Shown in pieces: positions 36,673-45,995 of a DNA stretch of 64,000 nucleotides (within the stretch, counting starts at the first letter, position 1; every line of letters starts with the position of its first letter). The position numbers were made by a program, and so were the translations under genes. The notes under the pieces were generated by a model. That model made no database searches, was not told the DNA's origin, and was given only the letters and a program-made list of their open reading frames with translations. The stretch comes from Pseudogulbenkiania subflava DSM 22618 (GTDB taxonomy: Bacteria; Pseudomonadota; Gammaproteobacteria; Burkholderiales; Chromobacteriaceae), in the NCBI RefSeq assembly GCF_900177275.1, contig NZ_FXAG01000006.1, positions 1 through 64,000 of the forward strand. Reading direction: 5' to 3'.

Positions 36673-38559
36673 ATGGCAGGTCCTCGCATCATCATCGATC
36701 TTGATCGCATCAAAGAAAACACAAGCGTGCTGGTCGAGGCCTGCCGGGCGCAGGGCATCCAGGTCGCTGGCGTCACCAAGTCGGCCTGCGGCTCGCCCCG
36801 GGTGGCGCGCGCCATGGTGCGCGGCGGGGTGGCGCAGATCGCCGACTCCCGCCTCGACAACATCGTGCGGCTGCGGCGCGACGGCATCGCCGTCCCGCTG
36901 ATGCTGATCCGCGCCCCGTCGCTGGACGAGGTGGAGCAGGTGGTGCGCCACGCCGACATCAGCCTGAACTCGGAACTGCAGACGCTGCAGGCGCTGTCGC
37001 GTGCGGCCATACAGCTCGGCGTGGTACACGACGTGGTGCTGATGATCGACCTAGGCGACCTGCGCGAGGGCATCCTGCCCTACGAGACGATGGACTACGT
37101 CGAGCAGATCCTGGCGCTGCCCGGCGTGCGCCTGATCGGGGTCGGGGCCAACCTGGCCTGTGTCGGGGGTATCCAGCCCACTGTCGACAACCTCTCCAAC
37201 CTGGCCTATCTGGCCGACGAGATCCGCCGCCGCCACGCCATCGAGCTGCCCATCGTGTCTGGCGGCAACACCTTCTCGCTGCCGCTGCTGGAACGGGGAC
37301 AGCTACCGGCCGGCATCAACCACCTGCGCCTGGGCGCCAGCATCATGCTGGCCGAATCACCCACCCCGCCAGGGCTATATGAAAAGCTGCACAAAGACGC
37401 CTACACCCTGACGGCGGACGTGATCGAGGCCAAGACCAAACCATCGCGCCCCTACGGGCTGTCCGGCGAGGACGCCTTCGGCCGCCGCCCGGTATTCGAC
37501 GGCGAAGACCGCCCTTCGCGCCGGCTGATCCTGGCCATGGGGCGGGAGGACATCGCCCCGGAAGGGCTGCTCCCCTGCGACGAGCGCCTAAAGGTGCTGG
37601 GCGCCAGCAGCGACCATCTGGTCGTCGACGCCAGCGCGGCGGAGGCGACCTACCGGCTGGGAGACAGCGTCGCGTTCACGCTCGACTACGGTGCGCTCTT
37701 GATGGCCATGACCTCGCCCTACGTGGCAAAAGAATACCGACTGCGCTGCGCCGAAGCGGCGAAGGCCACCGTGATCAAGCTGTTCAACCTGGTGGAGAAG
37801 CTGACCGATGCGTGCGAGCCGCTCGCCAGCCATCTGCTGCTCAACGGTCTGCGCGAGGAATTGGAGCCGATCGGGCACGAATGCGTCGAGCACGGCAAGA
37901 AGAGTGCCGACAGCTTCTTCTGGAAGGCGCCGGTCGACAACAACGACCTGTACGGCTTGTTCTACCGCTCGTTCCGGCAGATTCCTCTGGTCCTGAGCGG
38001 CGGCACCTGGCACGACACGCCAGTTCCGGTCGGCCACGTTGCGGGCCAGGACGCGGGTGCCATCGTGTTCACCTCGCGCGGCAACATCGACAGGCTGCTG
38101 ACGTTGAAGAAGCAGAAGCGCGGACCGAGCCTGGAAAACACCGTGCTGATCGGGGTGCGCCACACCAGCCTGGAAGACAAGGCACTGCTCGACGACTACG
38201 GCGTGCGGCTGATCACCATCGACGAGATCGACCGCCATGGTCTGGCGAGCCTGATGCCCCAAATCATCGCCGCAGTCGGCCAGGGGGTGGCCGGGCTGCA
38301 CGTGCACTTCGACATCGACGTCATGGACGGCCGCGATCTGGGACGTGACGACCCGACCCACCAGGGCGGGCTGACCTATCGCGAAGCGCACTTCGCGATG
38401 GAGCTGATCCATGAGAGCAGCCTGTTGCAGGCCGTCTCGATCGGCGGCCTGTCCGCCGAGGCCGACGCCGACGGACGCTTGGCCCGTTTCATCAACGGCC
38501 TCTTGGCCTCGCTGCTGGGACGCAAGGTGGTCAAGAAAATCGGCACGGCGGCCGTATAA
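36673..38559 (+). CDS. Fusion of PLP amino-acid racemase (ornithine-racemase type) and arginase-like domain
   Basis: Residues 1 to about 355 form an alanine-racemase-fold enzyme of the ornithine racemase type: IIDLDRIKENTSVLVEACRAQGIQVAGVTKSACG (Lys36 the likely PLP lysine), MIDLGDLREGI and HLRLGASIML. Residues about 415-628 resemble the ureohydrolase (arginase/agmatinase) fold: LIGVRHTSLED, HVHFDIDVMDG (Asp547, Asp549) and GGLTYREA. The arginase metal motifs are altered: GGDH reads GGTWHD (443-448) and DAHxD is replaced by TSRGNID (467-473). The ureohydrolase part may therefore be inactive or changed in substrate. The fusion lies in one unbroken frame. A role in arginine/ornithine stereochemistry is inferred. 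Confidence 0.82.
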   Translation: MAGPRIIIDLDRIKENTSVLVEACRAQGIQVAGVTKSACGSPRVARAMVRGGVAQIADSRLDNIVRLRRDGIAVPLMLIRAPSLDEVEQVVRHADISLNSELQTLQALSRAAIQLGVVHDVVLMIDLGDLREGILPYETMDYVEQILALPGVRLIGVGANLACVGGIQPTVDNLSNLAYLADEIRRRHAIELPIVSGGNTFSLPLLERGQLPAGINHLRLGASIMLAESPTPPGLYEKLHKDAYTLTADVIEAKTKPSRPYGLSGEDAFGRRPVFDGEDRPSRRLILAMGREDIAPEGLLPCDERLKVLGASSDHLVVDASAAEATYRLGDSVAFTLDYGALLMAMTSPYVAKEYRLRCAEAAKATVIKLFNLVEKLTDACEPLASHLLLNGLREELEPIGHECVEHGKKSADSFFWKAPVDNNDLYGLFYRSFRQIPLVLSGGTWHDTPVPVGHVAGQDAGAIVFTSRGNIDRLLTLKKQKRGPSLENTVLIGVRHTSLEDKALLDDYGVRLITIDEIDRHGLASLMPQIIAAVGQGVAGLHVHFDIDVMDGRDLGRDDPTHQGGLTYREAHFAMELIHESSLLQAVSIGGLSAEADADGRLARFINGLLASLLGRKVVKKIGTAAV

Positions 38560-38666
38560 CCCAGCCTCCATGAACCAAGGGGGCGGCCACCGCTGCCGCT
38601 CCCCTCCTGCACTCGGCGGTCACGTCGTTATAATGGACGGCTCTGCACCTACCATCCGAGACGCCC

Positions 38667-39143
38667 ATGAGCCTGCAATCCGTCCGCGATTTCTTTGCCC
38701 GTGCCGGGCACGACATCCCCATCATCGAGCTCGACACCAGCACCGCCACCGTGGCGCTGGCGGCCGAGGCGCACGGCGTCGAGCCGGGGCGCATCGCCAA
38801 GACGCTGGCGTTCCGCCTCGCCGACGAACGCGTGGTGCTGGTGGTGGCGCGCGGCGATGCGCGCATCGACAACCGCAAGTTCAAGGACACCTTCGGCAAG
38901 GGACGCATGCTGCCGGGCGAGGATGTGGAGCGACTGACCGGCCACCCGGTGGGCGGAGTCTGCCCGTTCGGCCTGGCCACCCCGCTGCCAGTCTATCTGG
39001 ACGAATCACTCAAGGACTTCGACGAGGTGATGCCGGCCGCCGGCGGCGTACACACCGCGGTGCGTCTGAGCCCGCACAAGTTGGCCGAAGTGGTCGGCGG
39101 CGAGTGGGTAGCGGTATGTCAGCCGGTAACGGAAATCGCCTGA
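38667..39143 (+). CDS. YbaK/ProX-type aminoacyl-tRNA deacylase
   Basis: The 158-residue protein has the YbaK/EbsC fold signature: GRIAKTLAFRL with the catalytic Lys (about 45), VLVVARGDARIDNRKFKD, and GHPVGGVCPFGLATPLPVYLDESL. The family edits mischarged tRNAs (Cys-tRNAPro and others) in trans. A TATAAT lies at 38629-38634, 33 bases before the ATG, so it has its own promoter although no clear -35 is visible. Confidence 0.9.
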   Translation: MSLQSVRDFFARAGHDIPIIELDTSTATVALAAEAHGVEPGRIAKTLAFRLADERVVLVVARGDARIDNRKFKDTFGKGRMLPGEDVERLTGHPVGGVCPFGLATPLPVYLDESLKDFDEVMPAAGGVHTAVRLSPHKLAEVVGGEWVAVCQPVTEIA

Positions 39144-39310
39144 ACCAACCGCCAGCCAATCCTCTCGAGCATAGCGAGGCTCCCTTGCAGGGCAAGGGCG
39201 GGGGGATTGGGAATCGACGGGCAGGCTGCCGGGATTAAATACTTACGTGGAGAGGCCCGGCTCTGCCGGGTCCTGTAAAAACGCATCAAAGCACTTGGTC
39301 TGCAGCCTGA

Positions 39311-39337
39311 AACCCGACGCTGCGGCGTCGGGTTTTT
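39311..39337. terminator. Bidirectional rho-independent terminator between ybaK and the M32 peptidase
   Basis: AACCCGACGC (39311-39320) pairs with GCGTCGGGTT (39325-39334) around TGCG, with TTTTT on the plus side. It ends ybaK, and lies just beyond the stop of the convergent peptidase gene. A second hairpin, GGCCCGGC-TCT-GCCGGGTCC, lies about 50 bases before. Confidence 0.88.
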
Positions 39338-39358
39338 CATTTATCCGGCCGGCACCGC

Positions 39359-40849
39359 TCAGCCGAGGTAGCGTTGTTCCAGATGGGCGCGGAAGTAGGC
39401 CGGATTGAGCGCCTCGCCGGTGGCACGCGTCACCAGCTCGTTGGTCTGCCAGCGGCTGCCCTGGCTCCAGATGTTCCGCTCAAGCCAGCCGAATACCGGG
39501 ACCAGGTTGCCGGCGGCGATCTGCGCGTCCAGGTCCGGCTGCTGCCGGCGCAGAGCGGCGAAATATTGCGCGGCGTACATCGCACCCAGCGTGTAGCTGG
39601 GGAAATAACCGAAGCTGCCGTCGGTCCAGTGGATGTCCTGCAGGCAGCCGTCGCGGAAGTTACCGCGCGTGTCGACGCCGAGGTAGGCCTGCATCTTCTC
39701 GTCCCATAGCGCCGGGATGTCCGCAGCCTCGATCTCGCCCTCGATCAGTGCGCGCTCGATCTCGAAGCGCAGGATGATGTGCGCCGGGTAGGTCAGCTCG
39801 TCGGCGTCGACGCGGATGAAGCCGGGCTGCACCCGGGTATAGAGCCGCGCCAGGTTGGCCGAAGAGAACGCGTCCTGTTCGCCCAGATGCCGTCGCACCA
39901 GCGGCGCGATCAGCTCGAGGAAGGCCGGACTGCGCCCGAGCTGCATCTCGAACGACAGGCTCTGGCTTTCGTGGATGCCCATCGAACGCGCCAGCCCCAC
40001 CGGCTGGCTGAGCCAGTCGCGCGGCAGACCCTGCTCGTAGCGGGCATGGCCGGTCTCGTGCACGATGCCCATCAGGCTCTGCACGAAGTCGTCCTCCCGG
40101 TAGCGCGTGGTGATGCGCACGTCCTCGGCGACGCCGCCACAGAACGGATGCACGCTGACGTCGAGCCGCCCGCCGTCGAAATCGAAACCGAGCAGCTTCA
40201 TCACATCGAGACCGAGCGCACGCTGCCGCTCGACGGCAAAAGGCCCGACCGGGGTGATCACCTCCTCGCCCGCCTGGCGCTCACGCACTTGCCGGATCAG
40301 CCCGGGCAACCAGCTCTTGACGTCGGCGAACACACTCTCGATGGCCGCGCTGGTCATGCCCGGCTCGTACTTGTCCATCAGCGCATCGTACGGGCTGAGG
40401 CCGCTGGCTTCGGCCAACCTTCGCGCCTCCTCGCGCGACAGCCGCACCACTTCGCGAAAGTTGGCGAGGAAGCCGTCCCAGTCGTTGGCCGGGCGCTGCG
40501 TGCGCCAGGCGTGTTCGCAGCGCGAGCCGGCCAGCGCCTTGGCCTCCACCAGTGACTCGGGCAACAAGTTGGCCTGCTCCCAGCTGCGGCGGATTTCGCG
40601 CAGGTTGGCACGCTCCATCTCGCCGAGGTTCTCCTCCTCGGCGGCAGCGATCTGGCCTGCCAGACCGGGCTCGGTCAGCGTGCGGTGGATCAGCACCTGC
40701 AGTTCGGCCAGCGCCGCCGCGCGGGCCTCGTTGCCCTTGGCCGGCATCATCGTGGCCTGGTCCCACGAGGCGATGGCGTGGAGGTGCTGGTATCGGTAGA
40801 GACGGGTGAAACGTTCCGCGAGCGCGGAATAGGCGGAAAGGGTGGTCAT
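39359..40849 (-). CDS. M32 (Taq-type) metallocarboxypeptidase
   Basis: Read from the ATG at 40849 (GGGAG upstream), the 496-residue protein shows the M32 pattern: the zinc motif HETGH (near residue 266), the downstream glutamate in GIHESQSLSFEMQ, HPFCGG and DVRITTRY, and LRFEIERALIEGEIEAADIPALWDEKM. M32 enzymes release C-terminal amino acids in the cytoplasm, using a divalent metal. The longer in-frame start upstream adds a hydrophobic leader without family match. Confidence 0.94.
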   Translation of the reverse strand: MTTLSAYSALAERFTRLYRYQHLHAIASWDQATMMPAKGNEARAAALAELQVLIHRTLTEPGLAGQIAAAEEENLGEMERANLREIRRSWEQANLLPESLVEAKALAGSRCEHAWRTQRPANDWDGFLANFREVVRLSREEARRLAEASGLSPYDALMDKYEPGMTSAAIESVFADVKSWLPGLIRQVRERQAGEEVITPVGPFAVERQRALGLDVMKLLGFDFDGGRLDVSVHPFCGGVAEDVRITTRYREDDFVQSLMGIVHETGHARYEQGLPRDWLSQPVGLARSMGIHESQSLSFEMQLGRSPAFLELIAPLVRRHLGEQDAFSSANLARLYTRVQPGFIRVDADELTYPAHIILRFEIERALIEGEIEAADIPALWDEKMQAYLGVDTRGNFRDGCLQDIHWTDGSFGYFPSYTLGAMYAAQYFAALRRQQPDLDAQIAAGNLVPVFGWLERNIWSQGSRWQTNELVTRATGEALNPAYFRAHLEQRYLG

Positions 40850-41011
40850 GGCGGCTCCCGTTGTCGTGCCGGACAGTGTAATTCCAAACGGTACGGGAAA
40901 CGAGAACACGGCACAGAAGCAGCCTACCGCTGGCCATGCCCCGCGCCGCCAGACGCACGCTCGGGGAGAGGAAGAACGCGCTCGAAAGCGGGCAGGTGGA
41001 GGCGACGCCCC

Positions 41012-41665
41012 TCAGAACGGGGTCATCATGGTGCTGCGTTCGGCGGCGGGCGGGAACGACAGCCAGTAGTAGAAGTACTCGCGCGCCAGCTGCAGGAAGG
41101 CGACGCGCGACTCGTTGTCGTCGAACTTCAACTGCAACAGCATGGCATCGACCACGATGCGGTAGTTTTCGGGCTTGTAGGGCTGGCCGTCGAGCAGGTA
41201 CAGCATGGCCTTGAGGATTTGCTCGCGCGGCGCGATCTGGCGTTCCTTCATGCCCCCCTCGAACAGTTTGCCGAGGTAGATTTCCAATGATGGCGGAAAA
41301 CGGTCGAACCCCGCTTTCTGCATGCGTTGCAGCAGCTCATCCAGCGAGGCCGCGATATCCATGCGCGGGTTGTGGATGGTGAAGCCGGAACGGGAGGTCA
41401 GCTCGGCCAGCTTCTTTATGTCCCCCAGCCAGAAATAATAGTATTCGCGCGCGCAGGTCAGCGCGGTGACCCGGTCCTCGTGCGGGCAGCGCTCGAGGTA
41501 GACGTCCACCGCCTGACGGAACAACTCGATGTCCTTGGGGTGGCCGTCGAGCAGCGAGGTCAGCTTCTTCAGCAACTGACGACGCTCCGACACCACCTGC
41601 TCGGTGGCCCCCTTGCGGTGAATCAGGTTCAGGTACGCCTCGAGGGCGTCCTCGATGTCCTTCAT
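41012..41665 (-). CDS. Conserved hypothetical helical protein coupled to an Ldh-family gene
   Basis: The 217-residue protein begins MKDIEDALEAYLNLIHRKGA at the ATG at 41665, behind AGGAG; the longer frame overlaps the upstream gene. It is rich in helices and aromatic residues, with two related segments, VTALTCAREYYYFWLGDIKK (about 65-84) and VAFLQLAREYFYYWLSFPPA (about 190-209), which suggests an internal duplication. Its ATG overlaps the preceding stop (ATGA). I recognise no family. Confidence 0.8.
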   Translation of the reverse strand: MKDIEDALEAYLNLIHRKGATEQVVSERRQLLKKLTSLLDGHPKDIELFRQAVDVYLERCPHEDRVTALTCAREYYYFWLGDIKKLAELTSRSGFTIHNPRMDIAASLDELLQRMQKAGFDRFPPSLEIYLGKLFEGGMKERQIAPREQILKAMLYLLDGQPYKPENYRIVVDAMLLQLKFDDNESRVAFLQLAREYFYYWLSFPPAAERSTMMTPF

Positions 41666-42744
41666 GCCAGCTCCTGTGCTTCGTCCAGCTGATGCGCCAT
41701 CACCCCGGCCTCGAGCGCGGCCGTGCGGATGGCATTCCATTCATTGTCGGAAAACTCGATGCCATTCGCCAGCTGATCGGCACGCCGGCGCGCCTCGGGT
41801 TCACCCGCCATCTGCACCGGCTCGCTGCCTTCCTGCGCCGGCGACGACTTGATGTACTCGGTCATGGCATCGTACTCGGCCTGCAGCCACGGCAGCGAGC
41901 CGGTCTGCGCCGGATCGACCACGAACGCCGTCATCTGGTTGAGGATACCTCCCTGGCGCGGCCGCTCCGGCTGCGAGGTGCCGCCGCCCGAGAGCAGGCC
42001 GGCGAGAAACTCGGTGGCGGCGAGCAAGCCGCCACCCTTGTGGTGCGCCATCGGTCGCAGCGTGCCCTGCGGCTCCTCCCACATCACGCGCGGGTCATGG
42101 GAGGGGTGGCCGGCGTGGTTCTGCAAGACCGGCTCGTCGAAACGCTGCCCGGCCAGATAGGCCACCCGCGTCTTGCCGTAGGACACCCGGCTGGTGGCGA
42201 AATCGAGGATGAAGGCGGGATGCTTGTCGGTGCCCGGAAAGGCGATGCAGATCGGATTGCCACCGAAGCGTCCGGCGGTCCCGCCAAACGGGGACACCAT
42301 CGGCGTGTGCACGTCGGTGACATTGACGAAGAACAGCCCGACCAGGCCGGCGTTGGCCAACTGCTCGCCGTAGCAGCCGATACGCCCCATGTGATGGGCG
42401 TTGCGTACCGTGAGCAGGGCCACCCCGGTTTCCCGCACGCGCCAGATGGCGGCATCCACCGCCTCGCGCGCGACGCGCTGGCCGAAACCGCGCTCGCCGG
42501 AAAACTGCAGTATCGCCCCGGCGTCACGCACCAGCCGGGCCGCCTGGTTGGGGCGCAGCGTCTTGTTGCGGACGCTGGCGACGTAAAACGGCAGCATGCC
42601 GATGCCGTGGCTGGGATGGCCACGCAGATTGGCCTCGACCAGGTGCCGGCTGACTATGACGGCTTCTTTTTCCTTGCAACCCAGGGCTTTCAACACCAGT
42701 CGGGACACATGCTCCAGCTGCTTTGCTGCCAGTTTCATCGTCAT
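41662..42744 (-). CDS. Ldh-family (malate/L-sulfolactate/ureidoglycolate dehydrogenase) oxidoreductase
   Basis: The 360-residue protein fits the MDH2/Ldh NAD(P)-dependent family: EANLRGHPSHGIGMLPFYV (about 38-56, including the conserved SHG), AHHMGRIGCYGEQLANAGLVGLFFVN (about 112-137), and SPFGGTAGRFGGNPICIAFP. These enzymes oxidise 2-hydroxy acids with an NAD-type cofactor. The substrate cannot be told from sequence. It is followed by the coupled hypothetical gene. Confidence 0.9.
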   Translation of the reverse strand: MTMKLAAKQLEHVSRLVLKALGCKEKEAVIVSRHLVEANLRGHPSHGIGMLPFYVASVRNKTLRPNQAARLVRDAGAILQFSGERGFGQRVAREAVDAAIWRVRETGVALLTVRNAHHMGRIGCYGEQLANAGLVGLFFVNVTDVHTPMVSPFGGTAGRFGGNPICIAFPGTDKHPAFILDFATSRVSYGKTRVAYLAGQRFDEPVLQNHAGHPSHDPRVMWEEPQGTLRPMAHHKGGGLLAATEFLAGLLSGGGTSQPERPRQGGILNQMTAFVVDPAQTGSLPWLQAEYDAMTEYIKSSPAQEGSEPVQMAGEPEARRRADQLANGIEFSDNEWNAIRTAALEAGVMAHQLDEAQELA

Positions 42745-42810
42745 CCTCCGTTATGTTCTGATTTTTTGTACTGTTGCCACTTCCCTTATTGCCCGACCCG
42801 CCACCCACAC

Positions 42811-43917
42811 TCAGCAGGACGCTATTGCCAACTCCAGCCGCACGTCCTGACCCACCATGCGCAGATCACGGACCACCACATTCCTCTTTCCGGCCAGCGA
42901 CTCCAGCGCCGGCCAACCAAACAAGCCCTGAGCCGCGTCGCCCAGCAGCGTCGGCGCCAGGTACAGCACGATCTCGTCGACCAGCCCGGCCTGCAGCAAG
43001 GCGCCATTGAGCCCGGCCCCCGCCTCGACCATCAGTTCGCCCACGCCCTCCAGCGCCAGGCGCGCCAGCAGGGCGGCCAGATCAACCCGGCCGGCGCTAT
43101 CGCCCAGCGCCCACACCGTCACGCCCTGCTCCAGATAAGGCTGGTGGCGCGCCGCGTCGGCGACCGCCGTGACCAGGATGGTTTCGCCGTCGCGATAGAT
43201 ACGCGCCCCAGGCGGCGTCTGCAACCGGCTGTCCACCACCACCCGCCGCGGCTGGCGCGGGGTAAACACCTCGCGCACCGTCAGTTGCGGATCGTCCGCC
43301 AGCACCGTCCCGCTGCCGGTCAGGATGGCGCAGGAGCGTGCGCGCAGGCGATGCACGTCGCGTCGTGCATCGGGGCCGGTAATCCACTGGCTGGCACCGT
43401 TCAACAAGGCGGTCTTGCCGTCCAGCGAGGCGGCCGCCTTCAGCGTTACCCACGGCCGGCCGCGCTCGGCGCGCGACAAGAAGCCCTTGTTGAGGCGCCG
43501 CGCCTCGGCCTCCAGCAAGCCCACCGCCACCTCGATGCCGGCGCCGCGCAGCATGTCCAGGCCACGCCCGGCCACTTCGTGATAGGGATCTTGCATCGCC
43601 GCCACCACGCGGCCGACGCCGGCCTCGATCAGGCCCTTGGCACACGGCGGGGTGCGCCCATAGTGGCTGCACGGCTCCAGCGTTACGTAGGCGGTGGCAC
43701 CGCGCGCGAGCTCGCCCGCCATGCGCAGGGCGCGCACCTCGGCGTGCGGGGTGCCGGCAGCCACGTGCCAGCCCTCGCCCACGACCTCGCCGTCGCGCAC
43801 CACGACGCAGCCGACGCGGGGGTTCGGCGTGGTGGTGTACAGGCCTTGTTCGGCCAACCTCAGCGCCCGCGCCATCATGGCGTGGTCAACAGCGGAAAAC
43901 GTCATGGACTCTCTCAC
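42811..43917 (-). CDS. ribD: RibD, riboflavin deaminase/reductase
   Basis: The 368-residue bifunctional protein has an N-terminal deaminase domain with zinc motif HAEVRAL and [11 protein letters not shown] (about 58-100), and a C-terminal dihydrofolate-reductase-like domain (about 150-365, including [15 protein letters not shown] and [19 protein letters not shown]). It catalyses the second and third steps of riboflavin synthesis. A GTG start overlaps the nrdR stop (GTGA); an ATG four codons later (43905) is an alternative. The nrdR-ribD pairing is common in bacteria. Confidence 0.95.
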   Translation of the reverse strand: MRESMTFSAVDHAMMARALRLAEQGLYTTTPNPRVGCVVVRDGEVVGEGWHVAAGTPHAEVRALRMAGELARGATAYVTLEPCSHYGRTPPCAKGLIEAGVGRVVAAMQDPYHEVAGRGLDMLRGAGIEVAVGLLEAEARRLNKGFLSRAERGRPWVTLKAAASLDGKTALLNGASQWITGPDARRDVHRLRARSCAILTGSGTVLADDPQLTVREVFTPRQPRRVVVDSRLQTPPGARIYRDGETILVTAVADAARHQPYLEQGVTVWALGDSAGRVDLAALLARLALEGVGELMVEAGAGLNGALLQAGLVDEIVLYLAPTLLGDAAQGLFGWPALESLAGKRNVVVRDLRMVGQDVRLELAIASC

Positions 43918-44369
43918 GAGGATTTCTGGATTTCCTTGATCGCCTCGGAAAACTCCGAGACGTCCTGGAAACTGCGATACACCGAGGCAAAACGGATATA
44001 GGCCACTTTGTCCAGTTTCGCCAATTCATTCATCACCATCTCGCCGATCTGGCGCGAACTGACCTCGCGCTCGCCCAGTTGCAGCAGGCGATGGCAGATA
44101 CGGTCGATGGCGTCGTCGACCAGCGCGGTCGGCACCGGGCGCTTGTGCAGCGCGCGCAGGAAGCTGGTGCGCACCCGCTCGACATCGAATTCGGAGCGAT
44201 GCCCGCCCGACTTCACCACCTGCGGCATGCGCACGTCGGCGGTTTCGAAGGTGGTAAACCGCTTTTCACACGCCAGGCAGCGGCGGCGGCGGCGGATGCT
44301 GGTGCCATCTTCGCTGACGCGGGAATCGATCACCTGGGTGTCGGCGTTGCCGCAAAACGGACATTTCAT
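43914..44369 (-). CDS. nrdR: NrdR, ribonucleotide reductase repressor
   Basis: The 151-residue protein has the zinc ribbon [17 protein letters not shown] to [16 protein letters not shown] (Cys3/Cys6/Cys31/Cys34 region) and an ATP-cone (about 49-139). NrdR senses ATP/dATP and represses nrd genes. It is coupled to ribD. Confidence 0.97.
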   Translation of the reverse strand: MKCPFCGNADTQVIDSRVSEDGTSIRRRRRCLACEKRFTTFETADVRMPQVVKSGGHRSEFDVERVRTSFLRALHKRPVPTALVDDAIDRICHRLLQLGEREVSSRQIGEMVMNELAKLDKVAYIRFASVYRSFQDVSEFSEAIKEIQKSS

Positions 44370-44570
44370 GATGTGACAACCTGGCTAGTAATAATCCTAC
44401 GATGGTATCAGCAAAGGTCGGGAGCGTTAACGCCACCGTTTCTGATGCTCGTCAAGAGAGCGTGTCGCCGCGAGGTGCTCCCCTCCGTTCCGTCCCACCA
44501 ATGCCAGCCCCGATCGGCCCATCAGGATCAGCACCGTACACCACCTCGCCTCCTTAAACCCCTGCCCAGA

Positions 44571-44598
44571 AAAACAAAAGCGGCCCGAAGGCCGCTTT
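44571..44598 (-). terminator. Rho-independent terminator after glyA
   Basis: On the minus strand AAAGCGGCC-TTCG-GGCCGCTTT (44598 to 44577) is followed by TGTTTTT. It lies 28 bases beyond the glyA stop. Confidence 0.9.
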
Positions 44599-44625
44599 CA
44601 GTATCACACCAGCATGACGATGGGC

Positions 44626-45876
44626 TTACTTGGCAGCGTACACCGGCAGGCGCTGGCACAGGGCCTGGACTTCACCGGCCACGCGCGCGGTCACCGCCTC
44701 GTCGTTCGGCGCTTCCAGCACGTCGGCGATCAGGTTGGCCAGTTGCTTGGCTTCGGCTTCGCCGAAACCGCGGCTGGTCATGGCCGGGGTACCGATACGG
44801 ATGCCGGAGGTCACGAACGGCTTTTCCGGATCGTTCGGGATGGCGTTCTTGTTGACGGTGATGTGGGCACGGCCCAGGGCGGCTTCGGCGTCCTTGCCGG
44901 TGATGCTCTTGGCGCGCAGATCGACCAGGAACACGTGCGACTCGGTCTTGCCCGACACGATGCGCAGGCCACGCTCGATCAGGGTCTCGGCCATCACCTT
45001 GGCATTCTTCTTGACCTGCTGGGCGTAGGCCTTGAATTCCGGCGAGGCGGCTTCCTTGAAGGCTACGGCCTTGGCAGCGATGACGTGCATCAGCGGACCG
45101 CCCTGCAGGCACGGGAAGATCGCCGAGTTCAGCGCCTTCTCGTGTTCGGCCTTGGCCAGGATCACGCCGCCGCGCGGACCGCGCAGGGTCTTGTGCGTGG
45201 TGGTGGTGACGAAGTCGGCGAACGGCACCGGGTTCGGGTACTCACCGGCGGCCACCAGGCCGGCGTAGTGAGCCATGTCGACGAACAGGTAGGCACCCAC
45301 TTCGTCGGCGATCTTGCGGAAACGCGCCCAGTCGATTTCCAGCGCGTAGGCGGAAGCACCGGCCACGATCATCTTCGGCTTGTGCTCGCGTGCCAGACGC
45401 TCGACAGCGTCGTAGTCCAGCACTTCGTTCTCGTCCAGGCCGTACGGCACCACGTTGTACAGCTTGCCGGAGATGTTCACCGATGCGCCGTGGGTCAGGT
45501 GGCCGCCGTGCGCCAGGCTCATGCCGAGGATGGTGTCGCCCGGCTTCAGCACCGACACATACACCGCCTGGTTGGCCTGCGAGCCGGAGTGCGGCTGCAC
45601 GTTGGCGTATTCGGCGCCGAACAGCGCCTTCAGGCGGTCGATCGCCAGCTGCTCCACCACGTCGACGTGTTCACAGCCGCCGTAGTAACGCTTGCCCGGG
45701 TAGCCTTCGGCATACTTGTTGGTCAGGACGGAGCCCTGGGCTTCCATCACGGCAGGGCTGACGTAGTTTTCGGAGGCGATCAGTTCGACGTGGTCTTCCT
45801 GACGGCGGTATTCGGCGTCCATCGCCGCGGACAGTTCCGGATCGTACTTGGCGATCGTCAGATCGGCTGCAAACAT
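44626..45876 (-). CDS. glyA: Serine hydroxymethyltransferase
   Basis: The 416-residue protein from ATG 45876 (GGAAGAG upstream) matches Gly[41 protein letters not shown], and the PLP-lysine motif [13 protein letters not shown]. It interconverts serine and glycine and supplies one-carbon units. Five extra in-frame residues upstream come from the leader. The gene is monocistronic with its own terminator. Confidence 0.98.
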   Translation of the reverse strand: MFAADLTIAKYDPELSAAMDAEYRRQEDHVELIASENYVSPAVMEAQGSVLTNKYAEGYPGKRYYGGCEHVDVVEQLAIDRLKALFGAEYANVQPHSGSQANQAVYVSVLKPGDTILGMSLAHGGHLTHGASVNISGKLYNVVPYGLDENEVLDYDAVERLAREHKPKMIVAGASAYALEIDWARFRKIADEVGAYLFVDMAHYAGLVAAGEYPNPVPFADFVTTTTHKTLRGPRGGVILAKAEHEKALNSAIFPCLQGGPLMHVIAAKAVAFKEAASPEFKAYAQQVKKNAKVMAETLIERGLRIVSGKTESHVFLVDLRAKSITGKDAEAALGRAHITVNKNAIPNDPEKPFVTSGIRIGTPAMTSRGFGEAEAKQLANLIADVLEAPNDEAVTARVAGEVQALCQRLPVYAAK

Positions 45877-45995
45877 CTTTGACTCTTCCAATCAAAGGGT
45901 TAATCGAGATGCGCGATTTTACCTCAAATGCGCGGCCCATTGGTATGAGCAATTCGGGATAGGAGCATGAATCCGGCTCATGTCCCAAGACATCA

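Noticed and set aside
39230-39310. Possible tRNA or small RNA before the ybaK terminator
   Set aside because: A hairpin (GGCCCGGC, TCT, GCCGGGTCC) is present, but no cloverleaf, CCA end or promoter can be made out.
41692-44001. A 769-codon plus-strand frame
   Set aside because: It is the antisense shadow of the Ldh-family gene and ribD, with Arg/His-rich content and no motifs.
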